From assembly GCA_963922205.1 (NCBI GenBank), contig CAWUHX010000036.1, forward strand, positions 1,426,001-1,490,000: DNA of 64,000 nucleotides, read 5' to 3'. This document shows, one piece after another, positions 55,330 through 64,000 of this stretch. Both the position numbers and the translations under genes were made by a program. The DNA comes from Romanomermis culicivorax. Its lineage: Eukaryota > Nematoda > Enoplea > Mermithida > Mermithidae. Under the pieces are notes generated by a model. It worked only from the letters and a program-made list of their open reading frames with translations, searched no databases and was not told the DNA's origin. The first letter of the stretch is position 1. Every line of letters starts with the position of its first letter.

Positions 55330-56890
55330 AAAAGGAAGCAGACTAGACTTTGAGAACTTGGGTTAAGTTGGAAAAAATTCACTTTCATTATATTGAATTT
55401 TCATTCTTTCTCAAAAAAAATTTTCCATGTCTGTGAAAAAGTATATTCTGCAGCTGAGTGCATGAACACACTCTGCAACCAAACATGTCGATCTCCAAAA
55501 TTTTGAGGAGAGTACAGTGCTGGACCTTTGTTTTTTAAAACAAAAAATTCAAAAAAAGTTGACCAAAAAAATTTTTTTCATAAAATTTCCAGTTTAAAAA
55601 CCTTTGGGGTAGTTTGTATCCCCATGTCTTCCCTCACACATGTGTGCATCTAACTGCATTGAACTTTTTTTCTAAATTTAGTGTAAATGAAACAGGAATC
55701 AACTGTAGGAAAGTGGCACATAGAATTCCACACAGCTTTTGTAGGAAAAAAACTACAGCACAAAGTCTTCTTAGAACTAAATCGATTGCGCAAGATATGT
55801 TTAATTCACTCATCTTATATAACATATCACATAGAATTCACTCTTTAAGTTCTACTGACTACAACATATAAACAAATTTATTCTCTTCTATTTAACTATT
55901 CAACCAAATAGCATCATTCACAGTTTTTCAATTAAAACTGAAATTTGCAGAAAGTGTACTTTTTGGGGGATTGCAGACAGAAAGCAATTTCACCCATCTC
56001 TGTCGCTCTGGTCCTGCTATCAAAAAAGTCGTGCTGTTGCTGTGGGAGTGTGAGTAGAGTCTGGGAGAACTGGGTATGGGATTTGGCGCACACTACTAAT
56101 ATAGGCACAGCTGAATCAGAAGAATTTTAGTATGCTTTACCCTGTTCTCCCATTTGCAGATTGGTGCCAATGACTGTAACCAAGGCCCAGTTGCACTAAA
56201 GGGGTCTGAGCTCGAGCTCAAGATAATCTCGAACAAAAAGGTGACTCAGTCTGATCTTAAGTTTGGTATAATCTCAATGTCATCAGGATTATAATGAGCT
56301 CAATGTGGAGATTATGCCCAGCCTGAACTGTCAGATTGCACTAACATTTTCACATAATTTTCTTATCTCTGAAGCAAATAAATATAAAAAAGTCTGCAGT
56401 TCCCAAACTCGAACCAAAACCTCAGTATTAGTTAATCCTGAAGTGAGTATTGTTTGTGCACTGGAAAAAAATAATTTGGATTTTGTGATTAGCTCAAACT
56501 CAAGATCATCAATTCAATCTCAATGTTGAGATTCCTCATGTTGGGTAGTGCAACCAACCTCAGGTTTCTTTGTAGTTCCGAAAATGACTGTAATATGCCT
56601 CCCTCACTATTTTTCAGCTGGTGTGAGGGGCAGGATTTTTGAATCAGTCGGGAGTCTGAGTGCTACTGGTTTATAATTTCTTTACATTTGAAGTCACTCC
56701 ATATAGAAAAATGTTACTGTAGTTGATGTCCGTGGAAGGACAAAATGCACGATGCTGCAGAATATACTTTTTCACCGACTTGGAGAATTCTTTTTGAGAA
56801 AGAATGAAAATCTAAAATAACGAATAGGTGAACCTTTTCCAAGTTTAACCCAAGTTCTCAAAAATCTAGTCCACTTCTTTTTCTAGCTTG
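55330..56890. repeat. Inverted-repeat pair spaced ~1.3 kb
   Basis: 55340-55480 is the complement of 56745-56870: GACTTTGAGAACTTGGGTTA pairs with TAACCCAAGTTCTCAAAAAT, TCATTCTTTCTCAAAAA with TTTTTGAGAAAGAATGA, GTATATTCTGCAGC with GCTGCAGAATATAC. The unit looks like a non-autonomous element with long inverted ends. The interior has no protein motif apart from the nested repeat at 56186-56565. Confidence 0.65.
56186..56565. repeat. Short element with GTTGCACTA inverted ends
   Basis: Left GGCCCAGTTGCACTAA and right TAGTGCAACCAACCT are inverted. Subterminal CTCAAGAT / AATCTCAA motifs repeat. The ends resemble those of the 18004-19464 element. No target duplication could be fixed. Confidence 0.45.
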
Positions 56891-56943
56891 GCAACTGTGT
56901 TTATTCTGGAATCATGTTACTCATCCTTGTGGAATATGGACCT

Positions 56944-57024
56944 TAAGGTGGATTCATACTTCATCCAGCGTCCGACAAGTTATTTTTAGCTTCTGGCATC
57001 TGGAAATTTTGGCTTCTGGCAAGT
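56944..57024 (+). mobile_element. Left-end fragment of the GGATTCATACTTCATCC element
   Basis: AAGGTGGATTCATACTTCAT matches the left end of the element at 59509, and the next 60 bp (TTATTTTTAGCTTCTGGCAT) match its subterminal region. It stops where LINE coding sequence begins. Confidence 0.7.
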
Positions 57025-59034
57025 TGCCACTTGAAGAGATGGAGGAGATTGAAGAAACATGGCAAGGCTTGAGAGATGCCACTGTGGAATGCGCCCAACA
57101 CAGCATCGGAAGATGCGGCAGAAAAAGGAGCAAACAGTGGATCCAGGGAAGATCGTGGAAATTGATTGACGAAAGGAAAATTGCCAAGCTCAAATGAGAC
57201 CAGGCCAAAACACCAGAAACCATCGAAGAAGAGAGCCAAAACTATGCTGAACTGGATCAGCTTGTAAAGAAAAGTTGTCGGAAAGATAAGAAAGAGTGAT
57301 TAGAGTGGAAAGGCGCCAAAGTCCAGGAAGCAGCTGACTGGAAGGATTCTAAGACCCTGTACCATATCCTTAATGAGCTCACCTGATCGAGGCCCAATTT
57401 GAATGCCCCAATAAAGGACAAGAATGGAAAGCTTTTGATCGCCCAAGAAGAGCAAATCAAAAGATGGGCTGAGCACTTCCAAGAAACTCTCAACCAGCCA
57501 GAGCCCACCACAATTTACAATTTCGAAGTGGAAAACACTCAAAAAGAACTGGTGGTCAACATCAATGAAAATACCATTCAAAAAGTGAAGATTGTGATCA
57601 AGAATCTCAAGAATAACAAAGTGGCTGGTCTGGACAAAATACCTGCAGAGCTACTGAAACACAGTGGTCAAATGATGGCGGAAGCACTGACAGCACTGTT
57701 CAACAAGTGCTGGCGAAGAGGCACAGTTCTGGAGGATTGGCGAAAAGGCGCCATAGTCAAATTATTGAAGAAAGGCAACTCCTCTGAATGCACAAACTGG
57801 AGAGGCATCACCCTCCTCTCTGTGCCCAGCAAGGCATTCTGCATCATTCTTTGAAGACTGTGAAATGCCCTCGACCAATGTCTACGAGAAGAGCAAGCCA
57901 GGTTCAGAAACGGCTGATCATGCGCAGAACAAATCTTTGCCTTGAGAAATATCATCAAACAGTGCATCAAATACCAGCAACAGCTTGCCATCAACTTTGT
58001 CGACTTCAAAAAAGCCTTCTACAGCATCCACCATGACTCCCTTTGGCAAATTTTATGCCTGTATGGCATTCCGAGCAGCTTCATTAACATCTTCAAAAAT
58101 TAGATCACCAATCAAGCTGCTGCATCAAGACCCGGAATGGACATACCAAATTTTTTGAAATTGTCATCGGTGTCAGGCAAGGCTGCATCCTTTTTCTGCT
58201 CCTTTTTCTCATGGCCCTTGATTTTGCCATGAATCACGCTGGTGCATGAATTGGGGCTGGCATTCATTGGTTGGACTGCAAAGGACTCATAGACCTTGAT
58301 TTTGCCAACGACATTGCCCTACTCGAGGAACCCGAGGAAAAGTTGCAGCGAAAAACTTTGAACTTACAAGGAGAAGCTGAGAAAGTTGGCTTGAGCATTA
58401 GTACTGAAAAATCGAAGATCATGAACATCAACAACACCAATTCGCAGCTGGGAGTGTTTACTGGGATGCAGAAACTGGAGGAAGTGGAGAAATTCACCTG
58501 CTTAAGTAGTGTGATCTCGGAAGATGGCAATGCCCAGGTGGAGGTTAAATGCCGCATTGGGAAGGAGGCGGCAGTATTTAGGAGGATGAACAAGATCTGG
58601 GCCTCACTGACCATCTCCCTGAAGATCAAATTCCACCTACTCAACTCCATCGTCTTCCCAACCACAATCTACGCCAGCGAGATGTGGAAGGTGTCAGCCA
58701 GCATTAACAACAAGCTGGATGTCTTCCAACAATGTTGCCTCTGCTGAACCCTAAAGATCTGCTACACTGATCACATCACAAACGAAGAAGTCCTGAGATG
58801 GAGTGGTGCAGTCAAACTCCTCAACATCATCACACATCGAAGACTCAGACTGGCTGGCCACGTCCTCCCAATGGACCGCTCACAGATACCAAGTGTAGCA
58901 ATGCACTAGCAACCTCTAGGCCTCAAAAGGCCTCGCTGACATCCACGAAATACCTGGAGAAAGACCTGAAGGCATCAAACATGGCATGGGATGATGCGGA
59001 AACCCTGGCGCAAGACCAAAACTAATGGCGATCA
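57009..59034 (+). pseudogene. LINE reverse transcriptase, many stops
   Basis: Landmarks in order: IKDKNGKLLIAQEEQIKRW, NNKVAGLDKIPAELLKH, WRKGAIVKLLKKGNSSE, NWRGITLLSVPSKAFC, INFVDFKKAFYSIH (consensus DFKKAFDSIH, with Asp to Tyr), GVRQGC (58169-58186), and FANDIALLE, where the catalytic FADD has become FAND. After the RT come ICYTDHITNEEVLRWSGAV, HRRLRLAGHV and AWDDAETLAQDQN, the usual C-terminal region of this LINE group. In-frame stops: TGA at 57195, 57297, 57384, 57852, 57861, 57915, 58247 and 58745, and TAG at 58101; frameshifts near 58105-58140 and after 58870. Confidence 0.88.
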
Positions 59035-59086
59035 TTTGCTGCCCAATATGCTACAAAGCTTGAGAGGGTCTAAGTCTAAGTCTAAG
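57009..59086 (+). mobile_element. RTE-like non-LTR retrotransposon (LINE), 5'-truncated
   Basis: Contains only the reverse transcriptase half; no endonuclease domain is visible, so it is 5'-truncated as is usual for LINE insertions. The 3' end is a TCTAAG tandem repeat (59068-59086); a microsatellite tail rather than poly(A) is typical of RTE-type elements. A Tc1-derived MITE follows at the TA of that tail. Confidence 0.85.
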
Positions 59087-59508
59087 TACACTACCAGGGG
59101 AAACTAACCATCTATGCTGGTCGCATCCAGGACGTGTCTGGAATGTGTCCGGGACGCACCCAGGATGCAAAAAGCACACTATGCCGACAATAAAATTGAC
59201 AGGCCATGTGCTTGTGTCATACAAAGCCAAAGAATTTTGCTGATGCTTCCTTCTTACATCCATATAGAAAGCACACATTATTTACCAGATATAAACGAAA
59301 GATCAACTGTTGTCATACTGTAGGTCAAAACAAAGTGCATATCCACTGCACATTATGAAAAAAACCATGATTGACAGTTATTGCATGAATGCCAATTATT
59401 AAGAAAGATGAAAGTTTTCTTTGTGCTGCCAAAAAAGACGCGTTCTGGATGCAACCAGGACGCGTCCCGGATGCGAATTTTTGAGGGTTAGTTTCACCTG
59501 GTAGTGTA
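59087..59508. mobile_element. Tc1-derived MITE
   Basis: The element is 59089-59506 (418 bp), flanked by TA. The ends CACTACCAGGGGAAACTAAC and the complement of CACTACCAGGTGAAACTAAC match the Tc1 element at 4102-5411, as does the subterminal GCGAATTTTTGAGGGTTAGT. It has no transposase. It was probably moved in trans by a relative of that element (inference). Confidence 0.85.
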
Positions 59509-60272
59509 AAGGCGGATTCATACTTCATCCGGCATCCAGTGTCGGGCAAGCTATTTTTAGCTTCCGGCATTCAGTGTCTGGCATCCGGCAATTTGGTTTC
59601 CGGCATCTGGCAAGTTGTCGGATGGGATGGCAATTCATACTTCTTCCAGTGACGGAAATGCCGGATGACAATTTATTCTTGCTTTTACTATGTTAAAATA
59701 CTTTGAAATCTGTGAGGTATTTTGTTTTAGGAGGAATTGTGTATGGAAAATATATATATTATTTTCCAGGTCTACTCGTAATTATTACGATGTCAGACGA
59801 AGAAAACTTGCTTGATCTAGTAATTTTGTACTATTTATTGAAGAGAAATTTGTCAAATTTGTCAGTCTTCCATAGGCGTGACTGAACTATAATTACGCCT
59901 AGAAAAAAGTCTGTATATGACTACCCTGCACATATATATTCTTTCAAGAACGAAAAAAGCACAAAATATCAGCAATCAAAAATTAAACAAATGCCGTGAT
60001 TAAAAACAAAAAATTTTGTCAACTAAAAAAATCGATATCTCTCGCATACATTGTATATGCAAAAATCAATCACGCGCTTCAATTGAAGTTACATACAAAA
60101 TATGCTTTCCGGCATCCGGAAAAATACAAACTCGGCAAAAAAATGAGACGCAGCGTGGGAAAAGGAAAAAAATGACGTCATCCGGTGCCCGACTGCCGGA
60201 TGAAAAATCTAAAAATAGACTTTTTTCAGATGCTGGACGCCGGATGCTGGACGAAGTATGAATCTGCCTTTA
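59507..60272. mobile_element. Non-autonomous TIR element AAGGCGGATTCATAC
   Basis: The element is 59509-60270, flanked by TA. The left end AAGGCGGATTCATACTTCAT is inverted at the right end (GTATGAATCTGCCTT). GGCATCCGG / CCGGATG motifs recur near both ends. TSD could be TA or the trinucleotide TTA/TAA; ends with this 'ATTCATAC..CATCCGGC' look resemble PIF/Harbinger-type MITEs, a tentative comparison. It begins exactly where the MITE before it ends, sharing the TA. Confidence 0.7.
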
Positions 60273-60823
60273 GTTGCCACTTCTTCCAGGGCCGGAAAGG
60301 CTGGATGACAATTTATTCTTGATTTTACCATGTTTAAAAACTTTGAAATCTTTTCAATATTTTGTTTCAAGAGAAAGGACGTATGAAAAATATATATATT
60401 ATTTTCCAGGTTTATTCGGAATTATTAGTTGATGATGTCAGACGAACAAAATATTCTTGATCTAGCATTTTTTTAATGCTTTCAAGAACAGAAAAAACAT
60501 TCAAAATATTCAGCAATCAAAAATTAAACGAACGTCATGATTAAAAACAAAATTTTGCCTCAACTAAAAAAGTCGATATCTCCCACATACATTGTATATG
60601 CAAAAACCAATTAAACACGTGGTTCCATTGAAATTACATAAAAAATATGCTTTCCGGCATCCAGAGAAGTACTAAACTGTTTCTACTCTTTGGATCCCGC
60701 AAAATTCCAGTCTTCCGGCAAGAAAATGGGACGGCAGCGTGGGAAAAAGAAAAAATGACGTCATCCGGTGCCGGATGAAAAATCTAAAAATTCGGATGCC
60801 GGATGAAGTATGAATCCGCTTTT
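60273..60823. mobile_element. Second copy of the same TIR element, left end missing
   Basis: Aligned with 59612-60270: TTCTTCCAG..CCGGAAA, GGATGACAATTTATTCTTG, TTTTACCATGTT, ATATATATTATTTTCCAG, ACATTGTATATGCAAAAA, AAATTACATA. Ends GTATGAATCCGCTTTTA. Tandem to the first copy. Confidence 0.7.
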
Positions 60824-60829
60824 AGTCAG

Positions 60830-62780
60830 TCTTAGTTACTTTTACTGACGAAAATGAAAAAACAATCTTCGCAAACAACATTAGGTACACAAATGATTTC
60901 ATAACAGAGTCACGGTTTACGCAGCATGCACATGTAGTCGAACGTAGTTTACAATGTCGCGGTAAATAATGTAAACGCGCAATCACGTGAACAACGAAGC
61001 TTCAATCATTAAAACTGGAAACGTTTTCGGTAAACGTGGAATATCGTACTTGATTTTCCCCTAAATAATCGAAGGAGTGTAATGTAAACTTGCAAACAGT
61101 TAGATTACTCGTGAATCATTCTTTGTCAAAGTTGGAGACACCTAATTTTAAATAGTGTAAAAAGTATCAGCATCCTAATAGCCCGATACTACTTTTCTAC
61201 ATTAAGGTTAAAACAAAAACAACCTGGCACATCTCCTGCATGGCGTAAACATCCCTGTGAATGTGATTATTGCTGATTTTATTGTAAGCTTGTCACTTCT
61301 CCTGCACGGCACTGCAAATTCTTTATTAGGCAGTGCACGAAAAAATCCTTACCAATCTCTTGAGTCTGTGACGATTAGTTTTCACTAAAGTCCTGAAGTT
61401 CAACGAACCGCAATAAATTTCTTGATAGAATTCATTCGCAACGTCGCCGTCTTCGTCAACATATAACGGACTAAGCATGAAAAAAAAATTATGACGAGTT
61501 TGTGCGTGTACATTTATTCAGAGATGCACGGATTTCCAGTTAGGAGGATCTAGAAAAGAAAAGCTAGATGAGAGATATGAGAAGGGTAAAGTTTTCCTCA
61601 AAACGTTCAATTTCTGCATGAAAACCTGATTTTTGGCCATTTTTTGTTCATTTCAAAAAGTTCGGGCAGGGATATTCGGGGTTTCAGAAGGAGGTTTTCA
61701 CCCATTGTATCTATGCATTTTTTACGTATTCGACCTACATGCCGTAAGAAGAAGTGTCGTAAATTAGCATCAATTGTTTTTTTGTGAAATCGCCACAACT
61801 TGACGTGAGTATCGTGTTATTCTTGCAATCCATTTTATCACACTGATCGCCCGTATGCTGATTTTTCGATTTGTGCTTCCCCGGGAGATAATTTCCCATT
61901 TTGCATTAGAACCGAATTTGGAAAAATGGTGACCGTCGACGAAAAAAGAATGTTTAAAATATCAAGTTTGATACTGCTCAACTTGAAGAAGCGAGTCACA
62001 TTGAAATCTAGAATAAAACCATAATTAGAGCGTTTAATTAACAATTGCGTGCGCGCAACTCCCGGGAGAAGACTTTTGAATCAAATGGAAATTCATTTTT
62101 AGCCATTCAAAACTGTAAAAATTCGAAAAACTTATATTAGATAGAGTACGTAGAAATGTTTTCGTCTATGTAGGCTGAAATAGCTTAAGATTAAGCATTT
62201 TGAAAAATTTGGATCAAATTAGAGAGGAATTTATGTCAATGAACAAAGAAAAATAAAACAGCCAAAATTGATGTATTCAGTAGAATTAAACATGGTAATA
62301 ACGCAGACACGTCTTAACTCAAGTAAACAAAAATATGATTTGTCCTTTTGTTTTTTATCTTTTTGTTCGTCTGTTCCTTTTGACAAATTTTGAGTACAAT
62401 CCAAGAATTATATGAGACAACATAATAGGAAATTATTTACGTTTAGAACTGAATGTGCTTAAAAATTATAACATACACAGTAGAATGTTTTTTGAGTGGG
62501 ATTGTGCAAATTGCGAGGAGTCCGCAAAGACGTTAAAAAAAAACTAGTATCAACTCTCTGAATAATTCATCTCACCTAAGAAATGGTAACGTCTATGCAG
62601 TCCGTTGAAGAAAATCAGAATAAAAAACCTAAACAAGCAGAAAATGTTAACCACAGAAGCACATAAACCGAAAATAAAGAGAGAAAAACTGCACGTTTGT
62701 CAATAAAAGCATGACATTTTTATCATTTGCTCTCAAATTTTTCAGCTGGTCACTTCGGATTTATGTCATCGAAAAATTAG
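60830..62780. other. No supported feature
   Basis: AT-rich DNA with small unmatched ORFs (61607-61798, 61838-62044 on the minus strand). No repeat partner in the window and no motif. If any host sequence is present in the window, this stretch is a candidate, but I cannot show it. Confidence 0.4.
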
Positions 62781-62869
62781 TTTGATTTAATTTTACTTCG
62801 CCTGTTCAACGAATCTATTAAGTGTTATGACTTTCCTATTTTTATTCGTCATTTGTGTTAAAGTTTTCC

Positions 62870-62945
62870 ACGAAATGTTCGGATGTCCGGATATTTTTTC
62901 ATATCCCGGATATCCGATTATCCGACGAACACCACTAGTCGAATA
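62870..62945. repeat. GGATATCCGGAT-rich element end
   Basis: GGATGTCCGGATATTTTTTC, ATCCCGGATATCCGATTATCCGA and the end CACCACTAGTCG form overlapping small palindromes. It resembles an end of a hAT-type MITE (…CACTA outermost), but the other end was not found. Confidence 0.35.
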
Positions 62946-63079
62946 TGGTGCCAAAGATACAAATTTTTGTATTTGCATCGAACACGAAACATAAGAATTT
63001 AAATTTTCAATCCGAGTCACACGGAATGAACAGAGGAAGTTCAGAACTTCTATTCATTCATCAGACATTGACAACGAGT

Positions 63080-63495
63080 CAGTGTTGCCAAGTAGTCGCC
63101 TTCAAAAACCCAAATTTTTCCGCCAAAAACCTCAATCGCTTCAAAAAAAACCCAGAAAACCTCAAAATTTTTTGAAAATCCCTAGAAAAACCCCAATTTT
63201 CGAAAACATAGAGTAAATTTAATTCATAGGTAAAAAAATAAATCAAACATTAGTTTATTAAAAATCAACAACTTTATTCAGCCGCTAGCTGTAGAGTTTC
63301 ATCTTCATCATCACATTCAGCTGATTGCTGCACCAAACTATTTAAATGATCATTGCCTGACGTAAATTTTTTCAACATAGGTTTTGTTACAGTAAAAAAT
63401 TTGCAACTTTCATTCCTCAAAGCCAAGCCATATCGCACACATAGAATACTGTCCAACAACACCGTCAGAAAATTGTGGGTTTCAAACTTCAAAGA
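63080..63495 (-). pseudogene. hAT transposase C-terminus with element end
   Basis: CAGTGTTGCCAAGTAGTCGC at 63080 is a typical hAT terminus. On the minus strand, frame 63492-63274 reads VRYGLALRNESCKFFTVTKP followed by MLKKFTSGNDH, matching the last part of the hAT dimerisation domain. It lacks upstream parts within recognisable range; the other end and target duplication were not found. Confidence 0.65.
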
Positions 63496-63679
63496 TCAAA
63501 CTAGATTAAACATGTATGTTTTAACTTTGAAAAGATTCACAAAATTAGTTAGAAGCTTCTTAAATGAAGCCTAAGACTCAGCTTGCAGTGCTTGCACAAA
63601 TACAACATAAAATCTCTAACTTATAAGCCTCCTAATATTAATCCATACTCAGTGATTTTTTCTGCGCCGAGCAAAATTT

Positions 63680-64000
63680 TTCCCTATTTCCTGAAGTCGT
63701 TTCTTCCACTTAAAATTTCTTATAGATTCTTTATTTATGTGTTTTGAACTTTTTCAAACCTTCGGGTGTTTTTAGAGCCGTTAATTTATCAAAATTGAGG
63801 GAAAAAATTAAATTTTCGAGTTTCATCTAGGTCTAATCTACAAGAATGCGAAACAAATTTTCCAGCTAACTATCTAGGAGCATACTGACTTTGAATTACA
63901 TGAGAAATCGATGCTTAAATCCTTTATGATGTCAGGTGAGAGCCCAAAAAAGATATTAATCTTTCCAGCATCAAGCGCCAGAAAAATTTTTTGGGTATTG
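63680..64000 (+). repeat. R1 repeat, 5' part
   Basis: Matches 32340-32630 (shared ACAAATTTTCCAGC, GACTTTGAATTACATGAGAA, AATCCTTTATGATG/AAGTCCTCTATGATG, GTGAGAGCCC, AAATTTTTTTGGGTATTG). The copy is cut by the window end at exactly the point just before the portion that starts the window. Confidence 0.8.

Noticed and set aside
57009..58747. Alternative genetic code with TGA as a sense codon
   Set aside because: Frameshifts, a TAG stop and the loss of catalytic residues (FAND, Asp to Tyr) show ordinary decay; other elements in the window use TGA, TAG and TAA as stops alike.

Overview
The window looks like repeat-rich DNA from an animal nuclear genome. It is AT-rich, intron-scale gaps separate everything, and almost every recognisable reading frame belongs to a eukaryotic mobile element: hAT and Tc1/mariner DNA transposons, an RTE-like LINE, a Ty3/Gypsy retroelement, a tRNA-derived SINE, MITEs and foldback repeats. 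I recognise no host protein gene, rRNA gene, functional tRNA gene, CRISPR array or bacterial operon. The mix fits a marine or early-branching invertebrate, but the sequence alone does not let me name the species.

Layout. 0-7.2 kb: three hAT transposase remnants; one element is bounded by an exact 8-bp target duplication, and another is split by a Tc1 element with clear terminal repeats. 7.2-12.4 kb: unassigned DNA and one arm of a mosaic inverted duplication whose partner lies at 48.6-53.8 kb. 12.4-17.3 kb: a non-autonomous hAT element and G/C-tract MITEs inside an older repeat. 17.3-21.7 kb: an Asn/Gln-rich minisatellite ORF, a DNA transposon with TTCAGTAG subterminal repeats that carries a second hAT MITE, and a 0.5-kb tandem duplication. 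23.3-25.8 kb: a cluster of CCTGTAA MITEs and a 570-bp foldback. 26.1-28.1 kb: a 3' fragment of the Gypsy element on the minus strand. 28.6-30.3 kb: a 1.7-kb palindrome. 30.3-34.1 kb: more copies of the same repeat families.

The most notable region is 34.4-48.0 kb, a decayed Ty3/Gypsy-type retroelement on the plus strand. Its order is possible LTR promoter, gag (capsid and Cys/His motif), an unknown ORF, an envelope-glycoprotein-like frame with signal peptide and transmembrane segment, a retropepsin-like domain that has lost its catalytic motif, a second retropepsin with DTG, reverse transcriptase, RNase H and integrase. An envelope frame upstream of pol is unusual. The envelope frame is broken by a 525-bp palindromic SINE insertion with 12-bp target duplications. 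The reverse transcriptase palm is missing and is replaced by 4.2 kb that encodes, on the other strand, a Gag-like polyprotein of about 1,000 codons ending in an RGG tail.

48.6-57 kb: partner of the inverted duplication, a foldback element whose ends are a ~97-bp unit, and a tandem array of the same unit. 57-59.1 kb: RTE-like LINE with premature stops that are almost all TGA. 59.1-60.8 kb: a Tc1-derived MITE sharing termini with the 4.1-kb element, and two copies of another TIR element. 60.8-64 kb: unassigned DNA, a further hAT transposase C-terminus, and a repeat that also occurs at the start of the window.
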